Position numbers and translations under genes: made by a program. 64,000 bases of DNA from Earliella scabrosa. Taxonomy: Eukaryota > Basidiomycota > Agaricomycetes > Polyporales > Polyporaceae. The notes beneath the pieces are model-generated. The model ran no database searches and was not told where the DNA came from. It was given only the letters and a program-made list of their open reading frames with translations. Of the stretch, positions 44,901 to 54,581 are shown one piece after another (the stretch's first letter is position 1; the number at the start of each line of letters is the position of its first letter). The stretch spans positions 62,001 through 126,000 of the forward strand of contig JABYQQ010000006.1 of assembly GCA_022605405.1 (NCBI GenBank), in the 5' to 3' direction.

Positions 44901-45047
44901 GCATCAAGGGCCGGCAGCCCGATGACCCATAATGGCCCTCGGAGATTGTCGGTCTCGACCGGTGGGCATGCAGAGGGGCAGGAGGAGCCTTTGGATCCTG
45001 CGACAAACTTGGCGCCAGGTCCCGAAGCTCAGATGGATTTGGACTGA
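41928..45047 (+). CDS. Large Cys6 zinc-cluster-like/coiled-coil protein, paralogue 3
   Basis: Exons 41928-42273, 42326-43113, 43169-43973 and 44041-45047 sum to 982 codons (981 aa), with all three introns at positions equivalent to those of the 26262 and 34468 genes. It is more diverged: N-terminal 'WASARVQHLWNLRPPS' and 'ARENDNANT'; basic 'RPRTRSSSRRRRKQG'; 'DAWAWS'; Cys cluster 'CRNCEKSGGCRLN ... CNRCLIRRLGC' near residues 382-412; 'STWVLRRWLRMP'. A long Pro/Ala/Ser/Thr/His-rich segment, a coiled coil (SLARIEDEVATLRSQNQELR) and a short acidic end (QMDLD) follow. Cys spacing is unchanged. Together with its divergent neighbour it forms the third copy of a repeated two-gene unit. It probably binds DNA; the target is unknown. 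Confidence 0.7.
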
Positions 45048-47292
45048 CAACGCGGTTCCGTCCTGTACATACGGCAAGTGTGTCGGGTGAGGGTACGAGG
45101 ACCGCTGAACGCCGTGCTCCACTCACCTTCCTCTTGTTCTCATGATGTGTTCCTAAGCCATTATACGCTTGTTTGAGCATCTTGATGTCTGCCCTCGACG
45201 GAGCGTCCGCAGAGCTCAACGGCGCCAGCTCGACACTCAGGTCGCTGAGCGATGTATCTGGAGGCGTTCAACACGCGCGCAGATTAAAATTAAAACGCTG
45301 CAAGACGCAGTGCGAAGGGAGGAAGAGAACAATAGCTCGCGTCCGGACAACCTGCTAAGATCGCTGGATCTCCCCGCTGCTCTGCTCACATCCATGCTTG
45401 CTTGTAGACGGCATCTTGACCGGAGTGTTGACGCATCGATGTCCTGGCCGGACATCGGCCCACATGCGAGAAAGGCACTCGTCATGACGGCTGTGAGTTC
45501 TGTCAGTCCGGCCGAGTGCAAAAGCGCAATCTTGAGATGCTTACAGTGTATTGCGAGGCATTCATCCGCTTGGCGTTAGAGTGTCTTCATCTTTGCGCTG
45601 GACGGACGAGCTCCGAGTCGAGCGTGCATGCATTGGGCAAAACCCTCTAGTACGCCGCTCTATAGGTGGGCCGTACATAGCGCCTGTGATACTTATCGCA
45701 CTATTGCTATGGGAGCAACCACTATTATTGACGGCGTACGGTAATATGTATGCGACGGTAGAGAGGACGTTGTAGCAACTTTGAGAATCAACGAGCGTCT
45801 ACGCTATGCTGAACCAACTACTAGAGAGTCGAGACCGGGACTTGTATCTACTGCGCAGATTAAAAGTAGTTGAGGCGTTTGAAGCAGACGGCAAGCGGAA
45901 AGGGGACACCGCTCAGGATCCACCATGGGATGATTGTCGAGATGGTGTCGGGGCCTGAGGAGGCGAGATTTGTTGGTCGGATGTGTACGGACGTCGGCAG
46001 TGGATGCGCAGAGAAGCCGTCACACTACACCGTGACGGTAATAGAAACTGTCCACGCGACAATCACAGTTGTGTTTGCTGCTCACTGTTCTCCCCTCCAC
46101 AACGTGCACTTGCATGTCGGCCACCTCCGCATGCCGCCGCGCACAACAATTCTCGATCCGGGATTCTCGAATCTCGACCCGCCGCTCCGAGCCATAAGCT
46201 CGACGTGCGGAGCAGATCCAATACATGTGGGGCGGCGATAGTCGTTTGCTCAAAACTCGAGTGTAAGACTTGGGCGTCGGTGCTCGGGAGTCGGGACACA
46301 TGTATCGAGAGAGCAAGCGGCAGGCCGGCAATGCGACGGAGGGTGTCCCTGTTCCCGGCCTCGGATCTCGCACAGTGACAGGTCGGACATCTCGTTGTTG
46401 GCCCGTGTCAGTCTGTCTCAGAAGAGAGTTGGCGGCATTGAGGCTGTAGCACACTCGGCGGCGGCCCCGTCGCGCGCGGGACTCGGATGTCACGGTGAGT
46501 GAGCTTAGCCTCAGCCTCAGCCTCGGCACAGAATCCTGGCTCAGTACGGTTTGCGAGGCTGGCAGATGATGGGTGGAGGTTGGACGACTTGCAATACGGT
46601 TGCGCACGGCTCCAGTGCTCACGACGTCCGCTCATTGTTGTGACCCCACAGGATCTGTTGAAGACATGCGCCAGTATACATCTCTTGGCAAAACGCAAGT
46701 CCGAAGAGAACTTCTGAAAGTCACAGAAGTAATCCGGTCTTTGTGGGATTCACATGGCGAGTTCTACCACGATTCTATGTGGACGACAACCGCATGTGTA
46801 CCGGAGTCCGCAGGCCGTGAGCATTTAGCTATGCTCTGCTCTTTCTGTATTCAAACCAACCCAACAATTACAATCGTTACATTTATTCACACCCGTGTCA
46901 CCACCGTCACCCAATGCGCTCAGGATGCTGAAGTCGATCCCAACACCGCGGCCAGTGCGTCCGTTCCGACGGCCACTCCTGAACGCGACGCCGAGGAGAA
47001 GCGCTCGACTCGGAGCTCCTCAAGCACGAGGAGCTGCGTAACAAAAGCTCTTCGGAAGGGTTATACATAGGTCAGAGCAAGCCTTTTATATAGTGTGCAA
47101 GTCGTTTATCCTGACGACGCGGACTGCCCGTGTCACCAGGCGGGTCCAAGGGTTGGACAATAGACGCGGAGGGCATCCTGGCGACGCGGGACACCCGCCT
47201 TACCAGACGGATCAGCCTGTGCGAGATGTCCAGAGGACGGGTTCCCGCTCGTGTTTTCGACGTTGACGCTTGTCATGCGATCGTCCGTTTAC
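45048..47292. other. Gene-poor region with a dispersed repeat copy
   Basis: No gene could be supported. About 45370-45640 is a diverged copy of the repeat tandemly arranged at 300-1470 (shared 'GTCCGGC-GAGT-C', 'TTCATCCGCT', 'GATGTCCTGGC'). Two copies of the GC-rich hairpin family are at about 47111-47145 and 47176-47212. Open stretches of 100-200 codons near 45870-46620 and 46573-47070 overlap on both strands and look like chance frames. Confidence 0.4.
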
Positions 47293-47651
47293 AGCGGATG
47301 TATCCGAGAGACGATCGCCCGTCTCGGTTTCACGAAGACATCAAGGCCGTTAGCGCGCAAGCCAGTAAGAATCGCGCATGTCCGAGAGACGATCGCCCGT
47401 CTCGCGGATACATCCGCTACGCTGAGTGGTTCATATCCAAGATCATAAACCAGTATTGTCCCTTCCAGTCCTCTGCAAGACTAGCCTAATAGCACACAGG
47501 TCATGACTCGCCAGTCTGCCGAGATTTAACCTCTGCCCCCTGCCGGGCTCCCGTCTTCGTCCTCGCTCGAGTCGGACCTTGTTCACTAGGCGATTCTTAC
47601 CGGCTTGAGCAGATGGCTTGCGCGCTAACGGCCTTGATGTCTTCGTGAAAC
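47293..47651. repeat. Nested inverted repeats (foldback structure)
   Basis: AGCGGATGTATCCG (47293-47306) pairs with CGGATACATCCGCT (47405-47418). Immediately inside both lies CGAGAGACGATCGCCCGTCTCG, which is itself nearly self-complementary. A second pair overlaps this one: 47326-47375 is inverted at 47590-47651 as a segment of about 50 bp, and the right copy carries a 14-bp insertion. No flanking target duplication was found. It has no coding capacity. Confidence 0.65.
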
Positions 47652-47784
47652 ACACCTGCGACATACCCAGGGATTCAGGCCATAGATATACATAGTGACA
47701 AACAAATGCATGAATCGGGGAAAATGATGCATGAACATACAAAATCGGAAACTATCCAGACCCTCAGACATGCCCTCTCGCCGT

Positions 47785-48003
47785 TCAGCCTGAAGTTGCT
47801 CTCACCGCCGACACTGCTAGTGGGATCCAATGCCTATCCTCCGCACCCCGTAGCTGGTTCCTCAGACGGTCGCACTCCTGCTCCTTCCATCGGTAGAGGG
47901 CCACATATTCATTCAGCAAGTACTCCACCGTTGCGAGCCGCCTGCGAGTGTTGGCCTCGGACTCCTGCTGCTGCTGCAGCTCGTGCTGGAGCGTGGTCAC
48001 CAT
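47785..48003 (-). CDS. Coiled-coil 3' exon fragment, parent gene not resolved
   Basis: A minus-strand frame encodes a strong coiled coil (LQHELQQQQESEANTRRRL ... YRWKEQECDRLRNQL). The frame is open a little upstream to 'EALQDMV' and could be entered by a 3' splice site near 48019, but I could not find a convincing upstream exon. It may be the last exon of a small coiled-coil gene like those at 38061 and 53087, or a truncated remnant. Confidence 0.3.
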   Translation of the reverse strand: MVTTLQHELQQQQESEANTRRRLATVEYLLNEYVALYRWKEQECDRLRNQLRGAEDRHWIPLAVSAVRATSG

Positions 48004-48499
48004 GTCTTGCAGGGCTTCAGGTGGCCATCACAGGACTCTCGTCAACACTTCAGGTTAGCATCCGACGACACACTAACTCACATGCAACATCAGCGCAGCG
48101 GCACTGAGACTCAAGTTGCTTATCGAGCACTGACCATTGTGTCACGTCGTTTGTGCTATGCATGATTCATCATGAGTGATTGTCAACGTTTGCAGTGTAA
48201 TACACTCATTGGAAGTGGATGTACCTTGTCATTGGCGTCATCGCAAGGAGTCGAGCGAGAAGAGGGTCAGAGAAGATGGACGCACAGGGCCGCAAAGTCG
48301 CGAAGTGGCGCTCATGAATGGGACAGCGGGGCGTCTACGCCATGTGCAGAGCACATGGCACCCACGTTCTGCCATGTGGCCTCCATGTGCGCGCCTGCCG
48401 AACCTGCGAGGCGAGCTTGCGAGGCGCCCCCGCCGGGAGGGCACTGTCTTGCCGAGCTTGCGAGGCCACCGTGTTGCAGGAGATGAGAAAGATTAGGGA

Positions 48500-49130
48500 G
48501 GTATATTAGAGTATCTCAGTCAGAGCGGTCCCCATGAAGTCTCGGCATAAGTGGCCAGTAACTTATACCGTGAAGTCCCTCCCTTATTACTACTCTCCTG
48601 CCAGTCCGGGAGTGATAGAACGGGCTTACAATGAAATCTCAGTCTGAAGAACGCCACGGAAAAATGTTACTAATAATAACATCTGTGTAGAACGCCACGG
48701 CCGCCCACTGCCAGCCTGCGGCTGGAGTAAGTACCACGCTCCCCTAAGGATATGATTTGTGGGCTCACGGGCTACATGACGACGCAACGGGAAACATTAC
48801 GGGCTATTCGACGGGCTCACCAGTAGTTCAGCTCACAGACTATGTGAGCCGGGAGCGTAGTACTAAAGTACTACTTATGTATGCACTGTAGTATGGGTAG
48901 TAGAACATTTAACCCACACCATAGGCATAAAAGACTCGCTGTGACAGTAATTCAATCTCGAGCCAAAGGCTCAACTTCGTGGCAAAGCCACGGGTTGCGG
49001 AATACTCGTTCTTGAAGAGAACCGAGTCTCGAGACGTATCGTAGCGCGTAACTAAAGCTATCCGAATCGGGAAGTCGCGCGTAACGCTAACCGTTACAAA
49101 TAGAAGCAACACTCTAGTAGCTGTAGTTCA
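48500..49130. repeat. AT-richer tract with many small perfect hairpins
   Basis: This segment is visibly richer in A/T than its surroundings and carries a series of short perfect stem-loops with tiny loops: CCAGCC-TGC-GGCTGG (about 48710), GTACT-AA-AGTAC (about 48863), GAGCC-AAA-GGCTC, CGTGGC-AAA-GCCACG, and GTTCT-TGA-AGAGAAC (48958-49025). No reading frame is supported. Origin is unknown; possibilities are a transferred organellar fragment, an intron remnant or a foldback transposon. Confidence 0.4.
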
Positions 49131-49675
49131 TTAACGCAGTACGCTGAATCACCGGGGAAGAAGGTTGGCGAGGTGCGCGACGATCGTCGTCACATAGGAA
49201 CAGTTGCACGATGACGGGCTACGGAAAGAGATTGTATCGGATGAAAACGCCAAGGTAAGCGCGCTATGAGCCTAATCGGACTGGACTGTTGGGTGGCACC
49301 CGGGCGCGCGTGGATGGCATATCTGCAACCGCATCTTAGCGCACAAAGGCCTCCGAGGATCTACGTGTCAGAAAGAAAGGGTTTTCAATTTCTCGGGTGA
49401 GACCTAGTCGAATTGGGTGGCGAGCGAGAGCGTGCAGTCGGACCGATACGTAACTACAATCCGCGCACGCTCTGCTGCTATGCCGATCGCAGCCAAATGG
49501 GCCGGACCGACAAGTGCCGCAGGGCGTGGGAAACCGCTAAACGGCGTCTATCCGGAATGTGAGCGAGTTCTGATGGGGCCTCGCATCGGATGCCATTTCG
49601 CCCGGACCATGTTGCTTCATATATAAACCTCCTCAGACAGTCGTAACTACGCCATTCACTTCCCGCGTCCCTACC
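49131..49675. other. Intergenic upstream of the BAH-PHD gene
   Basis: Probable promoter region. An A/T-rich ATATATAAA lies at about 49619-49627, some 50 bp before the ATG at 49676, and could be a TATA element. Nothing else was recognised. Confidence 0.4.
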
Positions 49676-50911
49676 ATGTCCCTCCCTCGGGTTCCCCGCA
49701 ACACTACGGAATGGTCGGACGCATTCCGGAAGGCCACTCCTGTCCAATGCGTAACTAGTATGTATACTCCGCCTTCAATATTCGTTGTACTGACCAATTG
49801 TCTAGTCATCGGCACCCCTCCCCACGGCGATTTCACAGTGCGGCTGGGTGACTTGTAAGCAATTTTTTTGTCTATCCCGTCTTCGTACCCGACTTCCCTT
49901 GCACCAGTGTCATAGTAAAGCCATCCGGAAACCGGCGTGACGATGCTGTTCTGACACACCAGGTGTACTACGCTCGTATTTCTAACCTCGCCGTTCATTC
50001 CTTCTATGGATCGGTGCGCACTTCAATACTCGTACCCATGCACACACTCTCACCGCGTGCGTGTAAAGCTTGTAAAACTCCACTGGTTCTTTCTCAAGGA
50101 CGAGTTATGGAAATATAAAATGAGGAACCTGTTCGCTAAACGCTTCCTCGAGTCGGCCAGTCACAGGGAACTCCTCTCCATCGAGCACGACAGTTACGAC
50201 TTTGCGGATGCCATCAATGCCGTTGTCCCCGTCATCTCCTTCAACGAGCACACTATCTCGCTCCCAGTCATTTCGTCCGACACACTGTACTGGCGTTCGA
50301 ACCATAGTTTCCTTCGTGGACGTAACCCCGAGGAGCTCATTCAACCCTTCGTGAGTAGCCACCCAACTCTGAGGCCCACCCGTCTACTAACGGCTCCTCA
50401 GAGCTACCTGCCCATCTGTGCCATGCCGTGTATCGGCGTTTACACTCCCGCCGACGAGATTCTCCGCTTCTGTCAGTCATGCAGTATCTGGTTCCATGAG
50501 AAGTGCCTGGAACGCGACAAGGACGCCACCATGCCTACTCTTCCCCCTCCTCTTTCGTCCCGTCCCTTCCAGCCCACTGACCCCAAGCAGGCGTTGGATT
50601 GGCATAACGCGGGTGAAGAACGATTTGGGCCAGGCAATTACCAAGCCTGGCTACGCTGCATTGGCTGGCCTATCGTGCGCGGTAGCCGGGACAACCGCGA
50701 GGGCCCAACCCATTCCTTCGAAATGCTCGTCAAGGCGATCCGTGAGCAGCAGTCTGCTCATGGCTGTCCGGAGAATGTTCCTGACTTTGTGATGGCTAAC
50801 TTGCATGTTGCCCCTCACTTGCGCAACGACAACGCGTACTACATGGGCCTATTCCTCAACGCCCGTGACCACGAGTACTATACTTGCCGCGTGTGTCAGG
50901 ATGTCATCTAA
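49676..50911 (+). CDS. BAH domain plus PHD-like zinc finger protein
   Basis: Five exons (49676-49757, 49806-49854, 49908-50013, 50069-50350, 50402-50911) sum to 343 codons (342 aa). Residues about 30-170 fit a bromo-adjacent-homology (BAH) domain: 'GDFTVRLGDFVIVKPSG', 'YYARISNLAVH', 'KLHWFFLKDELW', 'RELLSIEHDSYDFADAI' and 'LYWRSN' fall in the usual order. It is followed by a Cys/His cluster 'CAMPCIG ... FCQSCSIWFHEKCLE', which looks like a PHD finger with the usual C-x2-C ... W-x-H-x2-C end. BAH-PHD proteins read histone marks or the nucleosome surface in chromatin. The C-terminal 140 residues are helical and end with C-x2-C (YTCRVCQDVI), possibly a further metal site. The frame is intact. 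Unlike its neighbours it resembles a chromatin protein of ordinary cellular type. Confidence 0.65.
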
Positions 50912-51739
50912 TGAGCATAAGTACTTGCGTCATCTAATAAACAAATGATCGGTCTTGGATACAAGGGATTGAACGTGTTCAGAATCACGCATACGAGCAG
51001 GCCCCACGATCGTTACGGGCGCTGACGGGCACCGCGAGCGGGCCGGAGGGTGAGCGTCCCCGGCCCCCGTCGAAAGGTGCGGCGCATGTCTGACGGCGGT
51101 GGTATGCGCAAGCACCGGGCCTGGCCGCACAGGTGACCGTGAGCCAGATCAGATGCGTCAACGCAGAAAGGCGGCAGGTCCGGGTACCCAGGCAAATTGA
51201 GTCCGTGCTTGCAGGTATACATCCTGGCGTCCCGAAGCCCCCGCGTCTCCACACGGATCCCCTGCGTGAGGGCGATTGAACATTCTGGACATACAAGAAG
51301 CCATGCACGCAAAACCCCAGTGCGGGTGGCAACAAGAAGGCTAAACAAAATTTCCACAGCCTCCCGTCAACATGTGGATGGTGCAGAGAGAGGTTGGCTG
51401 GAGGCGGGAGGAGCTAGACCTCAGCTACGCCAAGGCGCTCAGCCCCGGATGACTCAGGCAAACAAGGACACCTGGGTACCCCTAAGTATACTAGACTCGA
51501 CCGATGACCCGATTCCAGCTTGGGGCCCATGCCGCTCCATTGCCCGTCGGGGTCGCTACAATGTCCGTAGTAGTAGAACCGGTTACTGCCAAGATCGTAA
51601 TTTGATAGCTTCGGAAACTGGGAGAATAGGAATGCTTAGGTCAGTGAAGTCAAGGTGTGGGCATGTATCGCAATGTTCGGCTCAAGTTGAACTCGCTTCC
51701 TCACCTTCCGGATAGCTGGTATTTGACTTTGTTCATCGG
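50912..51739. other. Intergenic, one chance reading frame rejected
   Basis: Contains hairpin-family fragments near 51150-51260. The 172-codon open stretch at 51197-51715 has antisense rivals and an Arg-rich composition without recognisable features, so I do not call it. Confidence 0.4.
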
Positions 51740-52147
51740 TTGCATCGAGTAGCGGCAACGGAGCCTTGGGGGTCCACGCCGCCGCTTGTTGATGGCCACT
51801 CCAACTGGTGTGCCTATCCGTTGATTGTGAGTACTTACTCTCACAATCGCACAAGCTGTGATGGTGTCGATTGCGGAGTATGGAACCTAGATTTTGTAGC
51901 CGCCCTTCTTCGCGGCTGCTCTCTCGCAATTTACGAATCGGATGTAGTAAAATTCCGTGTCCAATCTCTCGATCACCTCTTAGACATGACAACCCCGATA
52001 GCATCCGAGTCAGCGACGGCACCGCCAATTGCAATGGAAGTGGTATGAGCAAGGCCGATATGCGACCAAATGAGCTAACCATAGGGAACCATGCGCTTGC
52101 AAGCTCGCAGTCTCAGACATTCCGAAGTCCGACAAACAATCATGTAG
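51740..52147 (+). pseudogene. C48 (Ulp1-like) peptidase C-terminal fragment
   Basis: An open frame to 52044 carries 'DGVDCGVWNLDFVAALLRG', the hallmark D-C-G-V-W context of the catalytic cysteine in Ulp1/SENP-like peptidases, a domain common in eukaryotic DNA transposons, including KDZ. A plausible intron (52045-52086) joins it to a final exon ending at TAG about 52147. The oxyanion-hole Gln, normally five residues before the Asp-Cys pair, is Ser here. No convincing catalytic His/Asp block or upstream exons are found; candidate coding upstream of 51740 is interrupted. I call it a remnant of a larger gene. Confidence is limited because only one motif supports it. Confidence 0.35.
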
Positions 52148-52272
52148 TAGGGCGTCCCCCAGCTTGAGTTTTGAATTTGCTCAACACCACATATAAGTAC
52201 ATGACCTTGTTCCGCCGTCCTCTCGCAGGCCCTCTGCACGGCGATTACATCACTACTGAGAGCGGTATGCGC

Positions 52273-53087
52273 TCAAGATGCCGGTCCGGCAGCCTCCTCC
52301 GCATCGGGGGCGAGCTGTTTCTCAAGCCTTGCGATGGCCTTCTTCGCCGTCTTCAATATATCCTTACGGGATGCCTTCATCTCGTGGAGCTCAACGCGGA
52401 GAGCTTCGGTATCAGAGCGGAGGTCTTGGATGTCGGTGGAGTGAAGGGGCATGGGATGAGGCTGGACAATACATAGGCTATACGGATCATCCGTAGACGG
52501 TATAAGTATGCGACGTACCACAAATTCAGGCGGCATCGTCCACCAGCTCGGGCTGCGCACATCCTCAGGTCCCTCTGGGCCCCAAGTCCACCATTTGGGA
52601 TGACTCCACTGGGCTTCGAGGTAGACGAAGTCGGGGTAATCCACTACCCTGCGGACGCTCTTGAGAAAGGTGTCGCAATCGAACGTCGCCACGTCGAACC
52701 TCAGGCTTCTGTCGGATCTCCACTGGAGGTGCTTGAGGAGGGATTGAAGAGGCGGACACTGGCGAGGATGATCTTGTTCCCCAAACACGGTACTGATCGA
52801 AGTTTCGAGCCCGGTGGCGGATATTGCAAGCCACTAGCACATACATACACGGCAATAAGCCGGTGTGGGCAGGGAAAGGTTAGGTGCAAGATACATACCA
52901 GCTCTCGCCCGATGCCATGACTCCACCGCATGTGCGTCAAGGGATCTGCATCCTCGCGGAGCCATCGCAGCGCATGCCCTATCCGCCAGAGAGAGAGAAG
53001 AATGTCAAGGCGCGCCGACCATAGGATTTGCTCGGTAGGGTTGAGGTCATCATCTCGGATGGATGGGCTTGCACCACTCGAAGTCAT
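52273..53087 (-). CDS. Small coiled-coil protein, paralogue of the 38061 gene
   Basis: The start is ATG 53087-53085 and the stop ends at 52273. Exon 1 carries 'LLSLWRIGHALRWL ... SHGIGREL'. The middle exon carries 'QSLLKHLQWRSDRSL' and 'WWTWGPEGPEDVRSPSWW'. After a probable 57-nt intron the last exon encodes a coiled coil (SDTEALRVELHEMKASRKD) with an Ala/Glu tail. The three blocks match those of the gene at 38061-38822. The first splice junction is ambiguous: a donor right after GREL leads to a different frame, whereas a donor about 54 nt later keeps the conserved frame. This leaves either a variant exon 1 or a small defect. The function is unknown. Confidence 0.5.
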
Positions 53088-54059
53088 TGGGGAGTAAGGG
53101 CAAGACTCGGAGGGAACTTGAATCGGCCACGCAACGGATGCCGCAATTGGTAAGAGGCGCTCTGAACGGGTTCAAACTCCTCCGAACGGAGCTTACTGTC
53201 AGAGCGAGCATACCCGACGTCTGTATCTACAATGGCATGTTTGAGCAAGATATGTCCAATCCGGCGCACAAATTGAGTAGGCCGTCGAACTTACATATCC
53301 TAGAAGAGCTAAGGCTTCAAAATCGTCTTCCTGTAGTACCCAGCTACTACGACTCCCACAAATGCCACTGCTGTGTTGCGTCGCCTTCAGTGCATCGAGA
53401 TTGGAAGCGTCGGTCGCTCTTACTCAGTCGGATCCACAGCGAGCAAGCATAAGTGGCCTCGACAGCCGACAACTCCACGATGGATGCAGGAGTGGACACC
53501 AACGAGTTGAACGTTGCTACTGGCGACCCGACTCAGCAGGTTGAACTACCGTGAGCAGACCTGAACTTTCAGTCCCTTGGGATGCGCTCGCACTCTCCGT
53601 CCGAGTCGTCCCTGCGGCCGGCCCATTAGGGCACGCTTACGGGGCGGCCAGGCTGCAGTGCCGCGGGGTAGCTCACGATTGGGCAGTCGTTCCTTGGAGC
53701 TCTCTGGTAAACGATCCGACAACTCCATGAATGCGGCGGAGATGCATATGGACAATGCCGAGGCCCCGACAAGTATCCTCGACACACAGTAACCGGTCGG
53801 GCGCTCCGAAAGACTTTGTCGGCTCCGAATTGGCTCCGAAGGTTGGAGGTTGGGCGCTCCGTCTGCTGTGGTCCCACGGGAGCCTTGGGTATGCCGCTGC
53901 CGCGGGTGTTATCACTTCGGAAGCGAAGTAACAATTTGGGTCTTTTAGCACAACCAGCCGAAAAGGGTAAGCCCGTGACACTGATTTTTGCCCACTTCTC
54001 GACCGGCGAAAATCCCGATATGCCCGTCGTGGCGACGCTCCGCTTGCATCCAGACGCAC
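53088..54059. other. Intergenic, possible partial transposon end
   Basis: No gene is supported. Near 54015-54032 the minus strand reads CACGACGGGCAT followed by a GATTTTCGCC block, like the right terminus of the 10148-10361 MITE. This could be the end of a related element, but its opposite end was not found. Confidence 0.35.
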
Positions 54060-54267
54060 GGCGGGCAAATGGGTCTTTTCGACTGGAGAAAAGGCGGTCA
54101 AAAAGAGTCGGACCGACTCGGACGAGGCATGGTACGTCATGTGTTGGCGAAAAGGCGTCGAAAATGATATGAAAAGGATCAGAAAAGGATTGCTGGAACT
54201 CCAAGCATGCCTTGCGTGGCTCTTTTTGACCGCCTTTTCTCCCGTACAAGATTCTGGTATGCCCGCC
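54060..54267. mobile_element. MITE-like foldback element
   Basis: About 208 bp. The termini GGCGGGCAAATGG and (reverse complement of the right end) GGCGGGCATACC are followed inwards by a perfect 22-bp inverted repeat at 54086-54107 and 54220-54241 (core AAAAGGCGGTCAAAAAG). The interior is A/G-rich and non-coding. No clear target duplication is visible, so the exact ends are uncertain. Terminal sequence and size suggest kinship with the 10148-10361 element. Confidence 0.6.
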
Positions 54268-54581
54268 ATAACGAGTCCAGGCTCGGACATGTCGCCAAAG
54301 ATCGTTGAGAGGGAGGCAAAATGATAGACCCGAGAACCAGACGATCAGACGCGCGATGGGATCAGGCGGAGTATAGAAGGTAGGACGCGTCCCTGACTCC
54401 CTGACACGAAAAGTGCAGCGGCGGAGTGTGAACCGAACGGCTATCTAATCGAGCCTACTAGTCTCAATCCGTTTACTTACTTCCCGGACCGCCTTCGGCG
54501 CCTATACTATCTTCTGCAAGTTGCTCCCCACCGCGACGGTGATGCTGTAGGCTTTTGCACCGCCGTCCTCAATATTTACCA

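Noticed and set aside
45870..46622. Overlapping frames of 120-200 codons on both strands
   Set aside because: No codon bias, splice signals or recognisable motifs; both strands are equally open.
48780..48860. Resemblance to group I intron core (GGGAAAC..., ...TTCA...ACAGACTA)
   Set aside because: A few short matches in the right order, but the paired P3, P7 and P8 elements could not be drawn and no rRNA exons flank it. Left as an unexplained hairpin-rich tract.
51197..51715. 172-codon open reading frame
   Set aside because: Arg/Ser-rich, overlaps equally long frames on the other strand, lacks splice sites or paralogues, and contains hairpin-repeat fragments.
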